Source: Larkinella sp965227735 (GTDB taxonomy: Bacteria; Bacteroidota; Bacteroidia; Cytophagales; Spirosomataceae). From it: 64,000 nucleotides of DNA. Of the stretch, positions 8,219-18,036 are shown one piece after another; the stretch's first letter is position 1, and every line of letters starts with the position of its first letter. The position numbers and the translations under genes are program-made. The stretch is from positions 1,178,001-1,242,000 of the forward strand of contig NZ_OZ245776.1 of the NCBI RefSeq assembly GCF_965227735.1. Direction: 5' to 3'. The notes beneath the pieces are model-generated. The model saw only the letters and a program-made list of their open reading frames with translations. It ran no database searches and was not told the DNA's origin.

Positions 8219-9424
8219 TCAATCCATATTCCCTTTGACTTTCAAACCGCTGGGAACGCGGGTCGGCACGGTTTTGTCGAAATTGTCGTCGTTGAGTGTA
8301 TTCAGGAATTCGACAATGCTGGAAATATCCTTGAATTTCAGGTTCAATTCGTAAACCAGCGGGTCCATTTGTCCGGCGGTTACGTGCGGGTTTTCGATTT
8401 TGCCTCCCGCAATATCTTCGTAAAACATCAACACCTGATCCAGCGTCTGGAACTTGCCGCTGTGCATATACGGCGCCGTGAACCGGAGGTTGCGCAGCGA
8501 GGGCGTCCGAAACGCGTAGTCATTGTTGATGCCCGTATCCGATTCTTTCCGGTTTTGTGTGTCGGGAACGCCAAGGGTGTGGAGTTTAAAATCGGACAGC
8601 ATCGGGCCATTGTGGCATTTGGCACAGCCGGTTTTCAGAAACAGATTCAGCCCATCTTTTTCGCTCAGCGAGAGCGCGTTGCTGTCACCCCGCATATACT
8701 GATCGAAGCGGGAGTTGTTGGCCACCAGCGTTCGTTCGTAGGCGGCAATCGCTTTCGCCAGATTTTTGGCGTGAACCGGATCGGTTTCGCCCGAAAATGC
8801 TTCGGAAAACAGGGTCTGGTATTCAGGAATTCGGAGGATTCGGGCGATAATTTCGTCCAGAACCGCTTCTTCCGCGAACGAATGGCCGCGCATTTCTTCC
8901 AGCGTTGTGATGGGCAGCAAGGCTTGTTCTTCCAGGCTTTTGGCCCGCATATCCCAGAACATAGGAGCCAGCCGGGGATCATAGTCCCCGTGGTTTTGAA
9001 TTCCGTTAAAGGCGGTATTCAGAACGGATTGGGAGTTGCGTTTGACAAACGGAATGGTGTTCGGAAGCCGGAACTGCCGTTTGCTGTCGCTGCCGGTTCC
9101 ATTAACACCAATGGACGTTTCCAGAAATTCGGCGTAGTTGAATTCGGGCTGGTGGCAGGTGGCGCAGGCAACATCCCGGTTGCCGGACAAAACCGGGTCG
9201 TAAAACAGAAACCGCCCCAGCTCGACTTTTTTCGCATTCGTCGGGTTGTCCGGTGGATCAATAACCGATTCCGGCAAAGCTCCCAACACGGCGATGGATT
9301 CCGAGATTTTCTTTTCCCGCTTCTGATCCGCATCCTGATTACGGCCACAGGAGGTCATAACAAGAAGCAGAACACTCAGAATCGGCGCGGAAAATTCATT
9401 AAAAAAAGAGCACCTCATTGGCAA
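8219..9424 (-). CDS. Di-heme cytochrome c peroxidase / MauG-family lipoprotein
   Basis: A 401-residue protein with two CxxCH heme c sites: C87-A-T-C90-H91 in the N-terminal domain and C267-A-K-C270-H271 in the C-terminal domain, the spacing seen in bacterial cytochrome c peroxidases and MauG-like proteins. The N-terminus ends in a lipobox-like LLLVMTSC, suggesting a periplasmic lipoprotein. It would reduce H2O2 with electrons from a small cytochrome, or oxidise a protein or small substrate if MauG-like. The C-terminal GVPDTQNRKESDTGINNDYAF/RTPSLRN motif is typical of this family. Which of the two activities applies is not decidable here. Confidence 0.92.
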   Translation of the reverse strand: MPMRCSFFNEFSAPILSVLLLVMTSCGRNQDADQKREKKISESIAVLGALPESVIDPPDNPTNAKKVELGRFLFYDPVLSGNRDVACATCHQPEFNYAEFLETSIGVNGTGSDSKRQFRLPNTIPFVKRNSQSVLNTAFNGIQNHGDYDPRLAPMFWDMRAKSLEEQALLPITTLEEMRGHSFAEEAVLDEIIARILRIPEYQTLFSEAFSGETDPVHAKNLAKAIAAYERTLVANNSRFDQYMRGDSNALSLSEKDGLNLFLKTGCAKCHNGPMLSDFKLHTLGVPDTQNRKESDTGINNDYAFRTPSLRNLRFTAPYMHSGKFQTLDQVLMFYEDIAGGKIENPHVTAGQMDPLVYELNLKFKDISSIVEFLNTLNDDNFDKTVPTRVPSGLKVKGNMD

Positions 9425-9815
9425 TTCATACGGGTATTCACACCTGACTAAAGCCGCCGGTCTTCAGAATTTACTACTTCAATGGCCGATTTTTCATCGC
9501 GCTTTCGCCTAATCCTGATCTAAGCTTTCGAAACGAAAAGCCGATTGGCAAAGAAATGCTACCTTGAATAAGGTAAATAATTAAACTACATATATTTCTA
9601 TTTTATATAATTTCAAATCACGTTTTATAAAAAATCAGTCTACAATTTATTACAAATCATATATATTTATTTTTAACAAATAAATTCCACTATATTCACT
9701 ATATTTTTTAGGTTAATGATTTTTTAAAGCTTAGACTTTTTGGGTTTAAGCTTTATTTTTTATATGTATATAAATGTATTCATAAAATCTTTTTATAAAG
9801 GAAATTTAAAATAAA
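9425..9815. other. AT-rich intergenic spacer, no gene seen
   Basis: Between the peroxidase start and the SusCD-operon terminator. From about 9540 to 9830 the sequence is strongly A+T rich, with runs such as TATATATTTATTTTTAAC, unlike the GC-rich coding DNA around it. No open frame of note and no recognised RNA were found. It should hold the promoter of the peroxidase gene; I cannot place the boxes with confidence. Confidence 0.6.
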
Positions 9816-9849
9816 AAAAGGCAAATCTTACTAAGAAGATTTGCCTTTT
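9816..9849 (-). terminator. Terminator of the SusC/SusD/lipoprotein operon
   Basis: A perfect 14-bp stem (AAAAGGCAAATCTT, loop ACTAAG, then its complement) lies 19 nt beyond the stop at 9868. On the minus strand it is followed by a run of seven T. Confidence 0.9.
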
Positions 9850-9867
9850 AAAAAAAATTCAATATTG

Positions 9868-10434
9868 CTAATTTACTACGTTCAATCGGTAAGCAAAGGG
9901 GGAGCTGTAAAAGGCCCCGCCGGTAATATTAACACCGGTGTTGCTGGCCGTATACGATTTTCCGTTCGTCAATTTCATTACAGCCGTTATGTCAAACCGA
10001 TCACCGGCTGTAATGTCCGTTAAGGCCAGTTTTGTAGCGGCCAATGCTTCGGCTCCCGTTACGGAAATGGTGGCTCGCGGATACCCCGTCTTGGCATCTT
10101 TCGCAAAGGCCGAAGCAGCAATGGACTTCAGGACGACCGCCGTCGTGGTTTTGGTCCCGTTGGCCGGGGTCGCGTCCACAAACGCAATGGACAAATCGTA
10201 GGAAGCAAACAAAGCACCCTGATTCGGAGTGACTGCTTCCGCCACAATCTCCATTTTGGTGCCGCTCATGTTGGCTTTGCTGGCACTAAACGTCGCGTTG
10301 GTAACGGGATAGGGCGTCACCGTTCGGACATACCCGCCCTGTTCCATGCTGGGTTCATCGATCCGATCAATTACGTCTGTTTCACAGGCCATTGCGAACA
10401 GCCCTAAAAACAGAAAGACCATGTATTTTTTCAT
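9868..10434 (-). CDS. Small lipoprotein of a SusC/SusD operon, function unknown
   Basis: A 188-residue protein with lipoprotein signal MKKYMVFLFLGLFAMAC. The mature part is rich in Thr, Ala and Ser and predicted beta, with no domain I can name. It is the last gene of a three-gene operon after SusC (15422-12213) and SusD-like (12134-10488), separated from the latter by 53 nt and followed by a strong terminator. Position suggests a surface glycan- or peptide-binding accessory protein (SusE/SusF-like role), but the sequence does not prove it. Confidence 0.75.
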   Translation of the reverse strand: MKKYMVFLFLGLFAMACETDVIDRIDEPSMEQGGYVRTVTPYPVTNATFSASKANMSGTKMEIVAEAVTPNQGALFASYDLSIAFVDATPANGTKTTTAVVLKSIAASAFAKDAKTGYPRATISVTGAEALAATKLALTDITAGDRFDITAVMKLTNGKSYTASNTGVNITGGAFYSSPFAYRLNVVN

Positions 10435-10487
10435 CTATGTTGTGTTTTTGAATGAATGATCAAAGCTCTTTTGTACGATTATTGGGT

Positions 10488-12134
10488 TTATTTTAGCATC
10501 CCGGCCGGGTTGTTATCCCAAAAAACGGAAGTGGTTACGTTGGCCTTCTGCACCGCTTTGGCATTCCGGGTGATGTAGGAAGCCGGATAATAGTACGAGC
10601 GGGGAAAACCGCCCGGACTGGGGTCGAGTGCCGGTTGCTGATTGGACGGTTTGCCCGTCCGGCGATACAGGTTGTAGCTTTCGATGCCGTTTCCGTGCAA
10701 GGCCAGCCAGTATTCCGTTCCGATCACGTTCAGCTTTTGGGTGGTGGTCGTGGCGGCATCGTAGTCGGCCAGGACTTTAGTGACGTACTTCGTCACTTCC
10801 GTAGCCCAGACCGTGCCGCTTGCTGCTTCGAAGGTGGCGATTTTGCCGGCTTCGTTGGTGCCCAGCGCCAGGGTGCGCACGTCCGCCATCGATTTTTCAA
10901 TCGCCGATTTCAGCAGGTCTTTCGCCACGCCGGTTGTGCCTAAGGTCAGCGCCGACTCGGCCAGCATGAAGTCCACAAAAGACCGCATCAGGATGGGATG
11001 AATGCCCGCTCCGCCCCCACCGGCTCCCAGCGAAACCGGGACACCCGCGTCGTTGTCGAAGGAACCACCTGCCGGATAAACGCCCCAGGCCGTCCGCAGC
11101 AATCCATCGGGCGGAATACCCTCGTTGCTCAGGTGATCGCGGCCCCAGTAGCCCACCGTCGACGGCAGACAGAACACATCCGAGTCTGAATAATGCGCGG
11201 GTTTTGAGTTATTTACACACCGCAAGGCATTGACATCCGTCGGATTCTTGATCGTCTGGCGGTAGAAGTAATACCGAATGCGCGGATCCGGAAAACCTTT
11301 GGATGAATACAGCGTTCCCATGTACGAATTCGACTGGTAATCACCGCCCCCGGTCGACGAATACTGCCCTCCGTAGCGGGGATGGCGGGTGTCCGGATTG
11401 GTCAGGTTGGAACCGAATTTGAACGCAAAATTCTGCGTCGCCGTCGAAATCAGTTTCCCCCCGGCAATCAGTGCATTGATGGCCGTGGTTGAACCGGCAG
11501 CGTCGGTCAACCGCATATTGAGGTAGATTTTCAATTTCAGCGTGTTGGCAACCCGCGTCCAGCTATCGGCATTCCCGGCATACAACAAGTCATTGGTCGC
11601 TCCGGCTTTGGAGGTAGCAGCAAAGTTCTTGATGGCTTCGTCCAGTTCTGTCAGCGCCGATTTGTAGATGGTGGCTCCCGCATCGACACCCGGATTGAAG
11701 TTGGTCGGGTCGATCGCTTCCGTGTAGGGCACATCCCCAAACGCATCCACCAGATTGATCAGAACGGAGGCCCGCAATGTCCGGGCAATGCCGGCATGAA
11801 CGAACAATTCCGCCTTTTCGGCCAGGGGAATGATGGTTTTCACATCCGTCAGAATGGCCGCGTAGGCCGTAGTCCAGGCACCGTCGAAGTTACCCGGCGA
11901 AACCGCATTGTCATAAATGGCCGACCCCTGGTTGAGCATCCGGGTCAGTCGCATGCCCGGATCACTCAGCGAGTTGAAGTGACCGGCATAGCTCAGCTCG
12001 ATTTGATTGAGCAGGTAGTTGATGTCGGTATTACTGGTCGTTACCGCGTTCGGATTATCCAATAAATCCAGTTTGCAGGAATTCAGTACGACCAGACACA
12101 ACACCAACAAGGTTGTGCTTATTTTCTTGATCAT
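10488..12134 (-). CDS. SusD/RagB-like nutrient-binding outer-membrane lipoprotein (SusD-like_2 type)
   Basis: A 548-residue lipoprotein (MIKKISTTLLVLCLVVLNSC, Cys20). The start CKLDLLDNPNAVTTSNTDINYLLNQIELSYAGHF and the end ...SFYLYRRTGKPSNQQPALDPS-type segment (here NLYRRTGKPSNQQPAL) are characteristic of the SusD-like_2 branch, built from TPR-like helices. It would form the lid on the partner SusC barrel (12213-15422), 78 nt upstream. The ligand is unknown: this branch occurs with receptors for oligosaccharides and also peptides. No glycoside hydrolase or regulator lies beside the operon. Confidence 0.92.
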   Translation of the reverse strand: MIKKISTTLLVLCLVVLNSCKLDLLDNPNAVTTSNTDINYLLNQIELSYAGHFNSLSDPGMRLTRMLNQGSAIYDNAVSPGNFDGAWTTAYAAILTDVKTIIPLAEKAELFVHAGIARTLRASVLINLVDAFGDVPYTEAIDPTNFNPGVDAGATIYKSALTELDEAIKNFAATSKAGATNDLLYAGNADSWTRVANTLKLKIYLNMRLTDAAGSTTAINALIAGGKLISTATQNFAFKFGSNLTNPDTRHPRYGGQYSSTGGGDYQSNSYMGTLYSSKGFPDPRIRYYFYRQTIKNPTDVNALRCVNNSKPAHYSDSDVFCLPSTVGYWGRDHLSNEGIPPDGLLRTAWGVYPAGGSFDNDAGVPVSLGAGGGGAGIHPILMRSFVDFMLAESALTLGTTGVAKDLLKSAIEKSMADVRTLALGTNEAGKIATFEAASGTVWATEVTKYVTKVLADYDAATTTTQKLNVIGTEYWLALHGNGIESYNLYRRTGKPSNQQPALDPSPGGFPRSYYYPASYITRNAKAVQKANVTTSVFWDNNPAGMLK

Positions 12135-12212
12135 CGGTTGATTGATTTATTTTTTGAATGAATGATGAAGCACTCAACGTGCGTCATTCAGCGTCTGTAG
12201 CCGGTTTTTGGA

Positions 12213-15200
12213 TTAGAAAGTCAGCCGCAACGTTCCACCGAGCCGTTTGGAACTCGGTCCCGTCAGAAATTCGAAGCCCATGCCGTTGCCAACGCCCAAC
12301 CCCAGGTTATCGGTGTCGAAGTTGAGTCCTTTCGGAATGTGGATCGCTCTGTACCACAGGTTGTTCCCCGTCAGCGAAACGGAGATTCCTTTGAAAAACG
12401 TCTTGCCCAGCAGTTTCTTGGGTAACTGGTACGACAGCGATACTTCCTGCAAACGGATGGTAGAACCGTCGTAAATCCGGCCTTCATCCCCGAAGAAATA
12501 GTAGTTGTTAAAGTAAAAATCCGACGCCGTGATCTGAATGTCGTTCGGAGTTCCGTCGGCCAGTTTGACGCCCGGAATCACGAGTGTTTGCGCCCGGTCG
12601 AACCCGGTTTCCAGACCAATGTCGGTGGTCATCCCCCGACCCAGCAACGCACCCGCCGTGGAGGCATACATGGCTCCGCCGTGCCGGTACGACATCATCA
12701 CGTTGAGCGATAAGCCTTTAAAACTAAATTCGTTGATGAGGCTGCTCGTAAAAGCCGGGTTGGGATCGCCCAGGACAATCGGCGAGGTAGTCGCCAGCAA
12801 ATACCCACCGGCATCGATCAGGTACTGTCCCTGGTCGTTCCGACGGAAACCGGTGCCTTTGATAACGTTAAAAGGCTGACCCACAACGGCATAATTACCC
12901 AGCGTTCCGCCAAAACCGGCCACCTGAACTTCCTGTAACGTACCGCCCAGATCGAGCACTTTGGGCCGGTTGCGTGAGAAGACGCCCGTTACGCCCCAGG
13001 AGAAATCGCCCACTTTGACGGGCGTCGCCGACAGGCTGATTTCGATGCCTTCGTTCCGGATTTTTCCGATGTTGATCGTTGTGGCGGTATAGCCCGTCGA
13101 TGCATCCAGGGGTGTACTGGTGATCAGATTCCGGGTGTTGCGCTGATACGCCGTAACGTCAAAATTGAGGGCGTTGTTGAATAGCCGCCCTTCGATGCCC
13201 AACTCCACTTCGGTGTGCAACTCAGGTTTCAGGTTGGCATTGCCGAGTCCGTTGTCGACCGAGTGGGTCTGCACCGTTGCCCCGGAGGAGGTCAGCCAGG
13301 CTCTGGCGTTCTGATTCAGCACGTTGCGGGTGCTATACGGGTTGGGAAAACCGGCAGAGGTTCCGACGCCCGCCCGCACTTTCAGGAAGTTGACCAGGTT
13401 GCTGGATTGCAAGCCTTTAAAAGCCGAGGTCGGCACGAACGAGACGCTGGCGGAGGGATAAAAAATCCGGCGGTTTGGGGTTTCCACGGTCGAGGTCCAG
13501 TCGTTCCGGCCGGCCAGGTTCAGGAACAAAAAGTCCTTGATATCGGCGGTTATCTCACCAAAAATCCCGATCCGGGTTTGTTCGGTCATACCATCCGCAG
13601 CTACGTTGTCGATGAAGTTGTTGTGGCGGAACAGATTTCGCGCCAACTGATTCTGGCTCGTCACGAAAAGGCCGTTCGTCACGTCATTCCGCATGTTACC
13701 ACCAATCCGTCCCGACAAAACGACTCCGTCGTTGATCGATTTGTTGTAGGACAAAATCATGCTGTTATCCCAGATCGTATTCTGGATATCGAACGTATTA
13801 TAAAAACCATTTACGAAATCAACGCCCCCCTTGTTGAACTTGTATTCCTGTTTTTCAGTGTAGGTATCCAACCCGACTTTGTAGACAAGGATCAGATCTT
13901 TCGCAATATCATAGTTAATAGAGGTGGTAGCAAAAAGCCGGTTCACAACGCCGGTTGTCTTGTAATTTTTCAAAATCCAACGGGGGTTGGGAATGTCATT
14001 TCCACTGCGGAAATAAACCGAACTGGCATCGACCGGATTCTCGTAAGGCCATCCCATCAAATCCACCTGACGCGGTGTATACATCACGTTGGCCAGCACG
14101 GACGGATATCCACCCAGCGAGTTGTTTCCGGTTCCGGCGTTGAGGGGGGGCGAATACTGATCGGTGCGGGCAAAGTTGAACGACGAAATGATGTTCACTT
14201 TCTTGCTCAACTGCGCGTTCAGGCCCAGGCCCAGGTTCAGCTTGGTCAGCCCGTTTTCCGGGATATAACCTTCCTCCTTGTTGTAACCGGCCGAGAGGTT
14301 GAAGCTCACTTTTTCGCCCCCGCCCGACACGTTCAGCGACGTATTGGAAATTTTGCCGGTGCGGAAAAAGTCCTTCACGTTGTTCGGATACACCTGCATC
14401 GCATAGGGGCTCACCGACGCAACATACGGAGCCATGGCCGCGCGCGTGGCCGCCACACTCAGGAAAGCGTAGGGATGCTGGGTCAGGGCTGTGTTGGTGT
14501 TCTGCGACGGATAGATGGCAGCTTCGGCCAGCGTGGGCCCCCAGTTGCTGAAGAAGTAACCCAGGTTTTGCTGAAAACCGCCGACGTAACTATTCTGGTA
14601 ATCAGGAAGGTGGGCGGTGTTGGTAAAGAACGATTGCGTCAGACTCACCTGGGTTACCCGGGCCTTTCGGCTGCCATTTTTGGTCGTTACCAGAATCACC
14701 CCGTTTCGCCCCTGATCGCCGTAGGTAACGGTGGCCGCCAGCCCTTTCAACACGCTGATGTTTTCGATGTTGTTCGGGTCCAGGTCCAGAAACCGGCTGG
14801 AAGCAGACTGACCGCCCCCCGTAAAACCGCCCCGGGAGTTGGTGCTGGAGTTGAACGGAATCCCGTCGACCACAAACAGCGGCTGGGTGGAGCCCGTGAT
14901 GGACGAATAGCCCCGGATCGTGATGTTGGTACCGGTTCCGGACACGCCCGAGGTGGCGGTGATGTTGACGCCCGGTATTTTGCCCTGCAAAACCCGCCCG
15001 ACGTCGGCCTGGGGGCGGTCAGAAATCTGTTTGCTTTCTACGGTAGTGACGGCGTATCCCAGTGCTTTTTTCTCCCGGACAATGCCCTGAGCCGTTACGA
15101 CGATTTCCTGCAACTGCCGGGCGTCCGATACCAGAACCACATCGACCGTCGAGCGGTTTCCGACCGGCACCTCCTGGGTAATCATGCCCACAAAACTGAA

Positions 15201-15422
15201 GACCAAAACCGGATTGCTGCCCGATACACTCAGGGAGTAGGCCCCGTTTCCGTCGGTATTGCCGCCGATGGTGGTTCCCTTGCTGACAACCGAAACGCCG
15301 GGGAGTGGCGTCCCGTCTTCGTCCGACCTGACGACCCCGCTGATCTTTCGATCCTGAGCCTGGGCGCATACCCAGGTCGTACAAGCCATTAACAGGCTTA
15401 ACAATAAATGTTTTTTCATCAT
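12213..15422 (-). CDS. SusC/RagA family TonB-linked outer-membrane transporter
   Basis: A 1069-residue TonB-dependent transporter. The signal peptide (MMKKHLLLSLLMACTTWVCAQA) is followed by a CarboxypepD_reg-like domain (about 25-105), the LQEIVVTAQG segment before the plug, the plug (about 120-245, ending GDQGRNGVILVTTKNG) and the 22-strand barrel ending in aromatic Phe. Plug and barrel length fit the SusC family. It imports a ligand captured with the SusD-like protein encoded next. First gene of a three-gene operon; about 780 nt of upstream DNA holds the promoter. There is no adjacent anti-sigma/sigma or HTCS regulator. Confidence 0.96.
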   Translation of the reverse strand: MMKKHLLLSLLMACTTWVCAQAQDRKISGVVRSDEDGTPLPGVSVVSKGTTIGGNTDGNGAYSLSVSGSNPVLVFSFVGMITQEVPVGNRSTVDVVLVSDARQLQEIVVTAQGIVREKKALGYAVTTVESKQISDRPQADVGRVLQGKIPGVNITATSGVSGTGTNITIRGYSSITGSTQPLFVVDGIPFNSSTNSRGGFTGGGQSASSRFLDLDPNNIENISVLKGLAATVTYGDQGRNGVILVTTKNGSRKARVTQVSLTQSFFTNTAHLPDYQNSYVGGFQQNLGYFFSNWGPTLAEAAIYPSQNTNTALTQHPYAFLSVAATRAAMAPYVASVSPYAMQVYPNNVKDFFRTGKISNTSLNVSGGGEKVSFNLSAGYNKEEGYIPENGLTKLNLGLGLNAQLSKKVNIISSFNFARTDQYSPPLNAGTGNNSLGGYPSVLANVMYTPRQVDLMGWPYENPVDASSVYFRSGNDIPNPRWILKNYKTTGVVNRLFATTSINYDIAKDLILVYKVGLDTYTEKQEYKFNKGGVDFVNGFYNTFDIQNTIWDNSMILSYNKSINDGVVLSGRIGGNMRNDVTNGLFVTSQNQLARNLFRHNNFIDNVAADGMTEQTRIGIFGEITADIKDFLFLNLAGRNDWTSTVETPNRRIFYPSASVSFVPTSAFKGLQSSNLVNFLKVRAGVGTSAGFPNPYSTRNVLNQNARAWLTSSGATVQTHSVDNGLGNANLKPELHTEVELGIEGRLFNNALNFDVTAYQRNTRNLITSTPLDASTGYTATTINIGKIRNEGIEISLSATPVKVGDFSWGVTGVFSRNRPKVLDLGGTLQEVQVAGFGGTLGNYAVVGQPFNVIKGTGFRRNDQGQYLIDAGGYLLATTSPIVLGDPNPAFTSSLINEFSFKGLSLNVMMSYRHGGAMYASTAGALLGRGMTTDIGLETGFDRAQTLVIPGVKLADGTPNDIQITASDFYFNNYYFFGDEGRIYDGSTIRLQEVSLSYQLPKKLLGKTFFKGISVSLTGNNLWYRAIHIPKGLNFDTDNLGLGVGNGMGFEFLTGPSSKRLGGTLRLTF

Positions 15423-16138
15423 TAGTTATGGTTAAGATTAAGCGACTGTTAAAAACAAACGCCGTTAAATGTAAAAATTAAAAAAACATTAAAACAAGGA
15501 AGGCACGGTTTCCAAATCAAACTCGTCAATTTTGTACAAGTCTGTGCAAAATATGTATAAATACGATCGGTCGGCAACTATTAAATTTTGCAATTTCAGC
15601 AAAATGCAAAATAAAATCCAATAGACACACTTCTCCTGTTTTCCCGAATAAAGACAATTTTTTCGGGAATTAAGCAAACGAAAACAGCATGATAAGGATG
15701 GGACTTTGTGCTCGTATGTTTAAATCAATAAATGAATAAAAGCATTTGTTTTTTGCATTATTTCTGCTTTTATCGATTATAACGAGCGTACATTAATCTC
15801 ATAACGATACAACATATGGGTATAAACAACCGCTATATGCAGTAATCCTCATGAGTTAATCAGGCAAAAAAGGGGTTTAGGAAAGCAGGATTGGACGCAG
15901 TTTCTCAGCATAAAAGACGCCAAAAGTCTCTTACTGGAAATCCCGTCAAAGTATTTAAGACATACCCATAGGTTAAGGGCATCGGTAGATTCCGGTTCGT
16001 CAGCAAATACGAACGGATTTGAAAAAGTGTTGCACTGGATTCACTAAAAGTAATAAAAAGGAAACAATTTGTCAAGATAGGGAAGACTACCCTGCGGCAG
16101 GAACGGGGCCAATGGGAGCAAAAACGGCAAAATAAGCC
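15423..16138. other. Long intergenic region, no gene recognised
   Basis: About 715 nt upstream of the SusC gene, before the asnS terminator. It is A+T rich near the SusC start (runs of A and TTTTGCA-like words suited to a Bacteroidota promoter), and less so from 15850 on. Short open frames occur on both strands, but none shows codon use or motifs of a real gene. The promoter of the SusC operon should lie here. Confidence 0.5.
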
Positions 16139-16140
16139 CA

Positions 16141-16175
16141 AAAAAAAGAGAGAAGCCCGAAAACCGGCTCCTCTC
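16141..16175 (-). terminator. Terminator of asnS
   Basis: On the minus strand, GAGAGGAGCC and GGCTTCTCTC form a 10-bp stem with one mismatch around a short loop (16148-16175). A run of T follows (16141-16147), 27 nt after the asnS stop. Confidence 0.85.
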
Positions 16176-16201
16176 CCCTTCTGATATTCAGGCGCTTTCG
16201 C

Positions 16202-17656
16202 TTAAAATTCGGCACTCTTGGGTGTTCTGGGGAATGGAATGACATCGCGAATGTTGCTCATCCCGGTCACGAACAACACCAGCCGCTCGAAGCCCAGGCC
16301 GAAACCGGAGTGCGGAGCAGAACCAAACTGGCGGGTTTCGAGGAACCACCAGATCGTGGCCGGATCGATGCCGACCTCCTGAACCCGCGCCAGCAGTTTC
16401 TCGTAATCGTCTTCGCGTTGCGAACCGCCGATGATTTCACCGATGCCGGGAAAGAGCACGTCCATCGCCCGAACGGTTGGCCCCGGAGCCGCCGACGACT
16501 CTTCATCCTGTTTCATGTAGAACGACTTGATTTCGCGGGGATAGTTGGTCAGGATCACCGGTTTTTTAAAGTGCTTCTCGACCAGAAACCGTTCGTGTTC
16601 TGATTGCAAATCGATGCCCCAGCCGACCGGATACTGGAATTTCTTCTCTTTGTGCGGTTTCGACTGCAACAGAATGTCGATGGCTTCGGTGTAGGTCAGT
16701 CGCTGGAAATCGTTTTTTACCACAAAATCGAGCTTTTCGAGCAGCGGCATGGGGCTGCGTTCGGCCTGTGGTTTGGCTTTTTCTTCGTCGATCAGGCGGT
16801 TTTGCAAAAACGCCAGATCGTCGGCGCAATGTTCCAGGGCGTAGCCAATGACGGATTTTACAAAATCCTCGGCCAGATTCATGTTGTCTTCCAGTTCGTA
16901 GAACGCCATTTCCGGCTCAATCATCCAGAACTCGGCCAGGTGGCGCGTGGTGTTGGAGTTTTCGGCGCGGAAGGTCGGCCCAAACGTATAGATTTTTGAC
17001 AGCGCCAACGCGCCCAGTTCGCCTTCAAGTTGCCCCGAAACCGTCAGGTTGGTTTCGCGCCCGAAAAAATCCTGCTTATAGTCAATAGCACCTTCGTCCG
17101 TCCGCGGCAGTTTGTCCAGATCCAGCGTCGTGACGCGGAACATTTCACCCGCCCCTTCGGCATCCGAAGCGGTGATGATGGGCGTATGGAGGTAGAAAAA
17201 ACCGTTGTCGTTGAAGTACTGGTGAACGGCAAACGCCAGCGCGTGCCGGATGCGGAGCACGGCGGCAAACGTATTGGTGCGGGGGCGCAGGTGGGCAATT
17301 TCGCGCAGAAACTCCATCGAGTGTTTCTTGGGTTGCAACGGAAATTTGTCCGGGTCGGCGGGGCCGTAAATATGAATATCAGTTGCTTTTACTTCCACTT
17401 TCTGCCCCGAGCCCATCGACTCTACCAGCGTTCCGGTGATGGCGACACACGCGCCTGTGGTGACCAGCCGGATGATTTCTTCACTGAACTGCCCCGGTTC
17501 GGCTACCGCCTGGAGGTTGTGGATGGTCGAACCGTCGTTGATGGCGATAAAAATGGCATTTTTGCTTTCCCGCTTGGTTCGAACCCAGCCCTTGACGGTG
17601 ATGGTGTGGCCGGTCGTTTCCGACGCGAGTAATTGTTTGACAGGTAGAAGACTCAT
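16202..17656 (-). CDS. asnS: Asparaginyl-tRNA synthetase
   Basis: A 484-residue class IIb aminoacyl-tRNA synthetase that charges tRNA-Asn in the cytoplasm. An OB-fold anticodon-binding domain (about 18-98) is followed by the catalytic domain: the AsnRS signature PLQPKKHSMEFLREIAHLR (about 107-125), motif 2 (FRAENSNTTRHLAEFWMIEPE) and motif 3 (GFGLGFERLVLFVTG) near the C-terminus. The insertion and length match bacterial AsnRS rather than AspRS. Monocistronic; a hairpin repeat (17709-17797) separates it from the divergent rpoN. Confidence 0.98.
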   Translation of the reverse strand: MSLLPVKQLLASETTGHTITVKGWVRTKRESKNAIFIAINDGSTIHNLQAVAEPGQFSEEIIRLVTTGACVAITGTLVESMGSGQKVEVKATDIHIYGPADPDKFPLQPKKHSMEFLREIAHLRPRTNTFAAVLRIRHALAFAVHQYFNDNGFFYLHTPIITASDAEGAGEMFRVTTLDLDKLPRTDEGAIDYKQDFFGRETNLTVSGQLEGELGALALSKIYTFGPTFRAENSNTTRHLAEFWMIEPEMAFYELEDNMNLAEDFVKSVIGYALEHCADDLAFLQNRLIDEEKAKPQAERSPMPLLEKLDFVVKNDFQRLTYTEAIDILLQSKPHKEKKFQYPVGWGIDLQSEHERFLVEKHFKKPVILTNYPREIKSFYMKQDEESSAAPGPTVRAMDVLFPGIGEIIGGSQREDDYEKLLARVQEVGIDPATIWWFLETRQFGSAPHSGFGLGFERLVLFVTGMSNIRDVIPFPRTPKSAEF

Positions 17657-17708
17657 TCTGAAAAGTAATAAGTTAGGACTTACGTCTGATAATTCTGTTG
17701 CACTTTTG

Positions 17709-17797
17709 CTTGTCGCCCCTAAATCCCCTAAAGGGGACTTGGACGCGTCAACAGCCGGATTCAGAAAGTCCCTTTTAGGGGATTTAGGGGCGACAAG
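17709..17797. repeat. Hairpin element A2: 32-bp inverted repeat
   Basis: Arms 17709-17740 and 17766-17797 match at 31 of 32 positions, core CCCCTAAATCCCCTAAAGG. The loop contains AGCCGGATTCAG, the CCGGAT core shared by all four elements. The flank upstream (TTAGGACTTAC...TGATAATTC) also matches the flank of A3 at 47660-47680, so the mobile unit is longer than the hairpin. It sits between the divergent asnS and rpoN genes. Confidence 0.88.
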
Positions 17798-18036
17798 TGA
17801 AAGACGGGGTAAAGTTACGCCATTCGGTGAAATATGAAGCGGTTGCTTCCAGAATGAAAAATCCGCTTACTAGAAATTTCAATATCCAACCACCTGATTG
17901 TCAGACATGCTATCTGATTACTGCAAAATTAAGTAGGACGTAAAACATTTTTTTTTAAAATTGGTCTGGAATTTGATAGGCGCGACCACGAGTACCCGAG
18001 TCAGGAATTTGTGGTCTCCGAATATAGTATGTGATT

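Noticed and set aside
13215..15392. A 725-codon open frame on the plus strand opposite the first SusC gene
   Set aside because: The opposite strand encodes a full SusC protein with signal peptide, plug and barrel; the plus-strand frame has no signal, domain or normal composition.
15905..16141. A 78-residue frame in the intergenic region before asnS
   Set aside because: No start context or motif, Cys- and Leu-rich without a clear membrane pattern, and located by the asnS terminator; not convincing as a gene.
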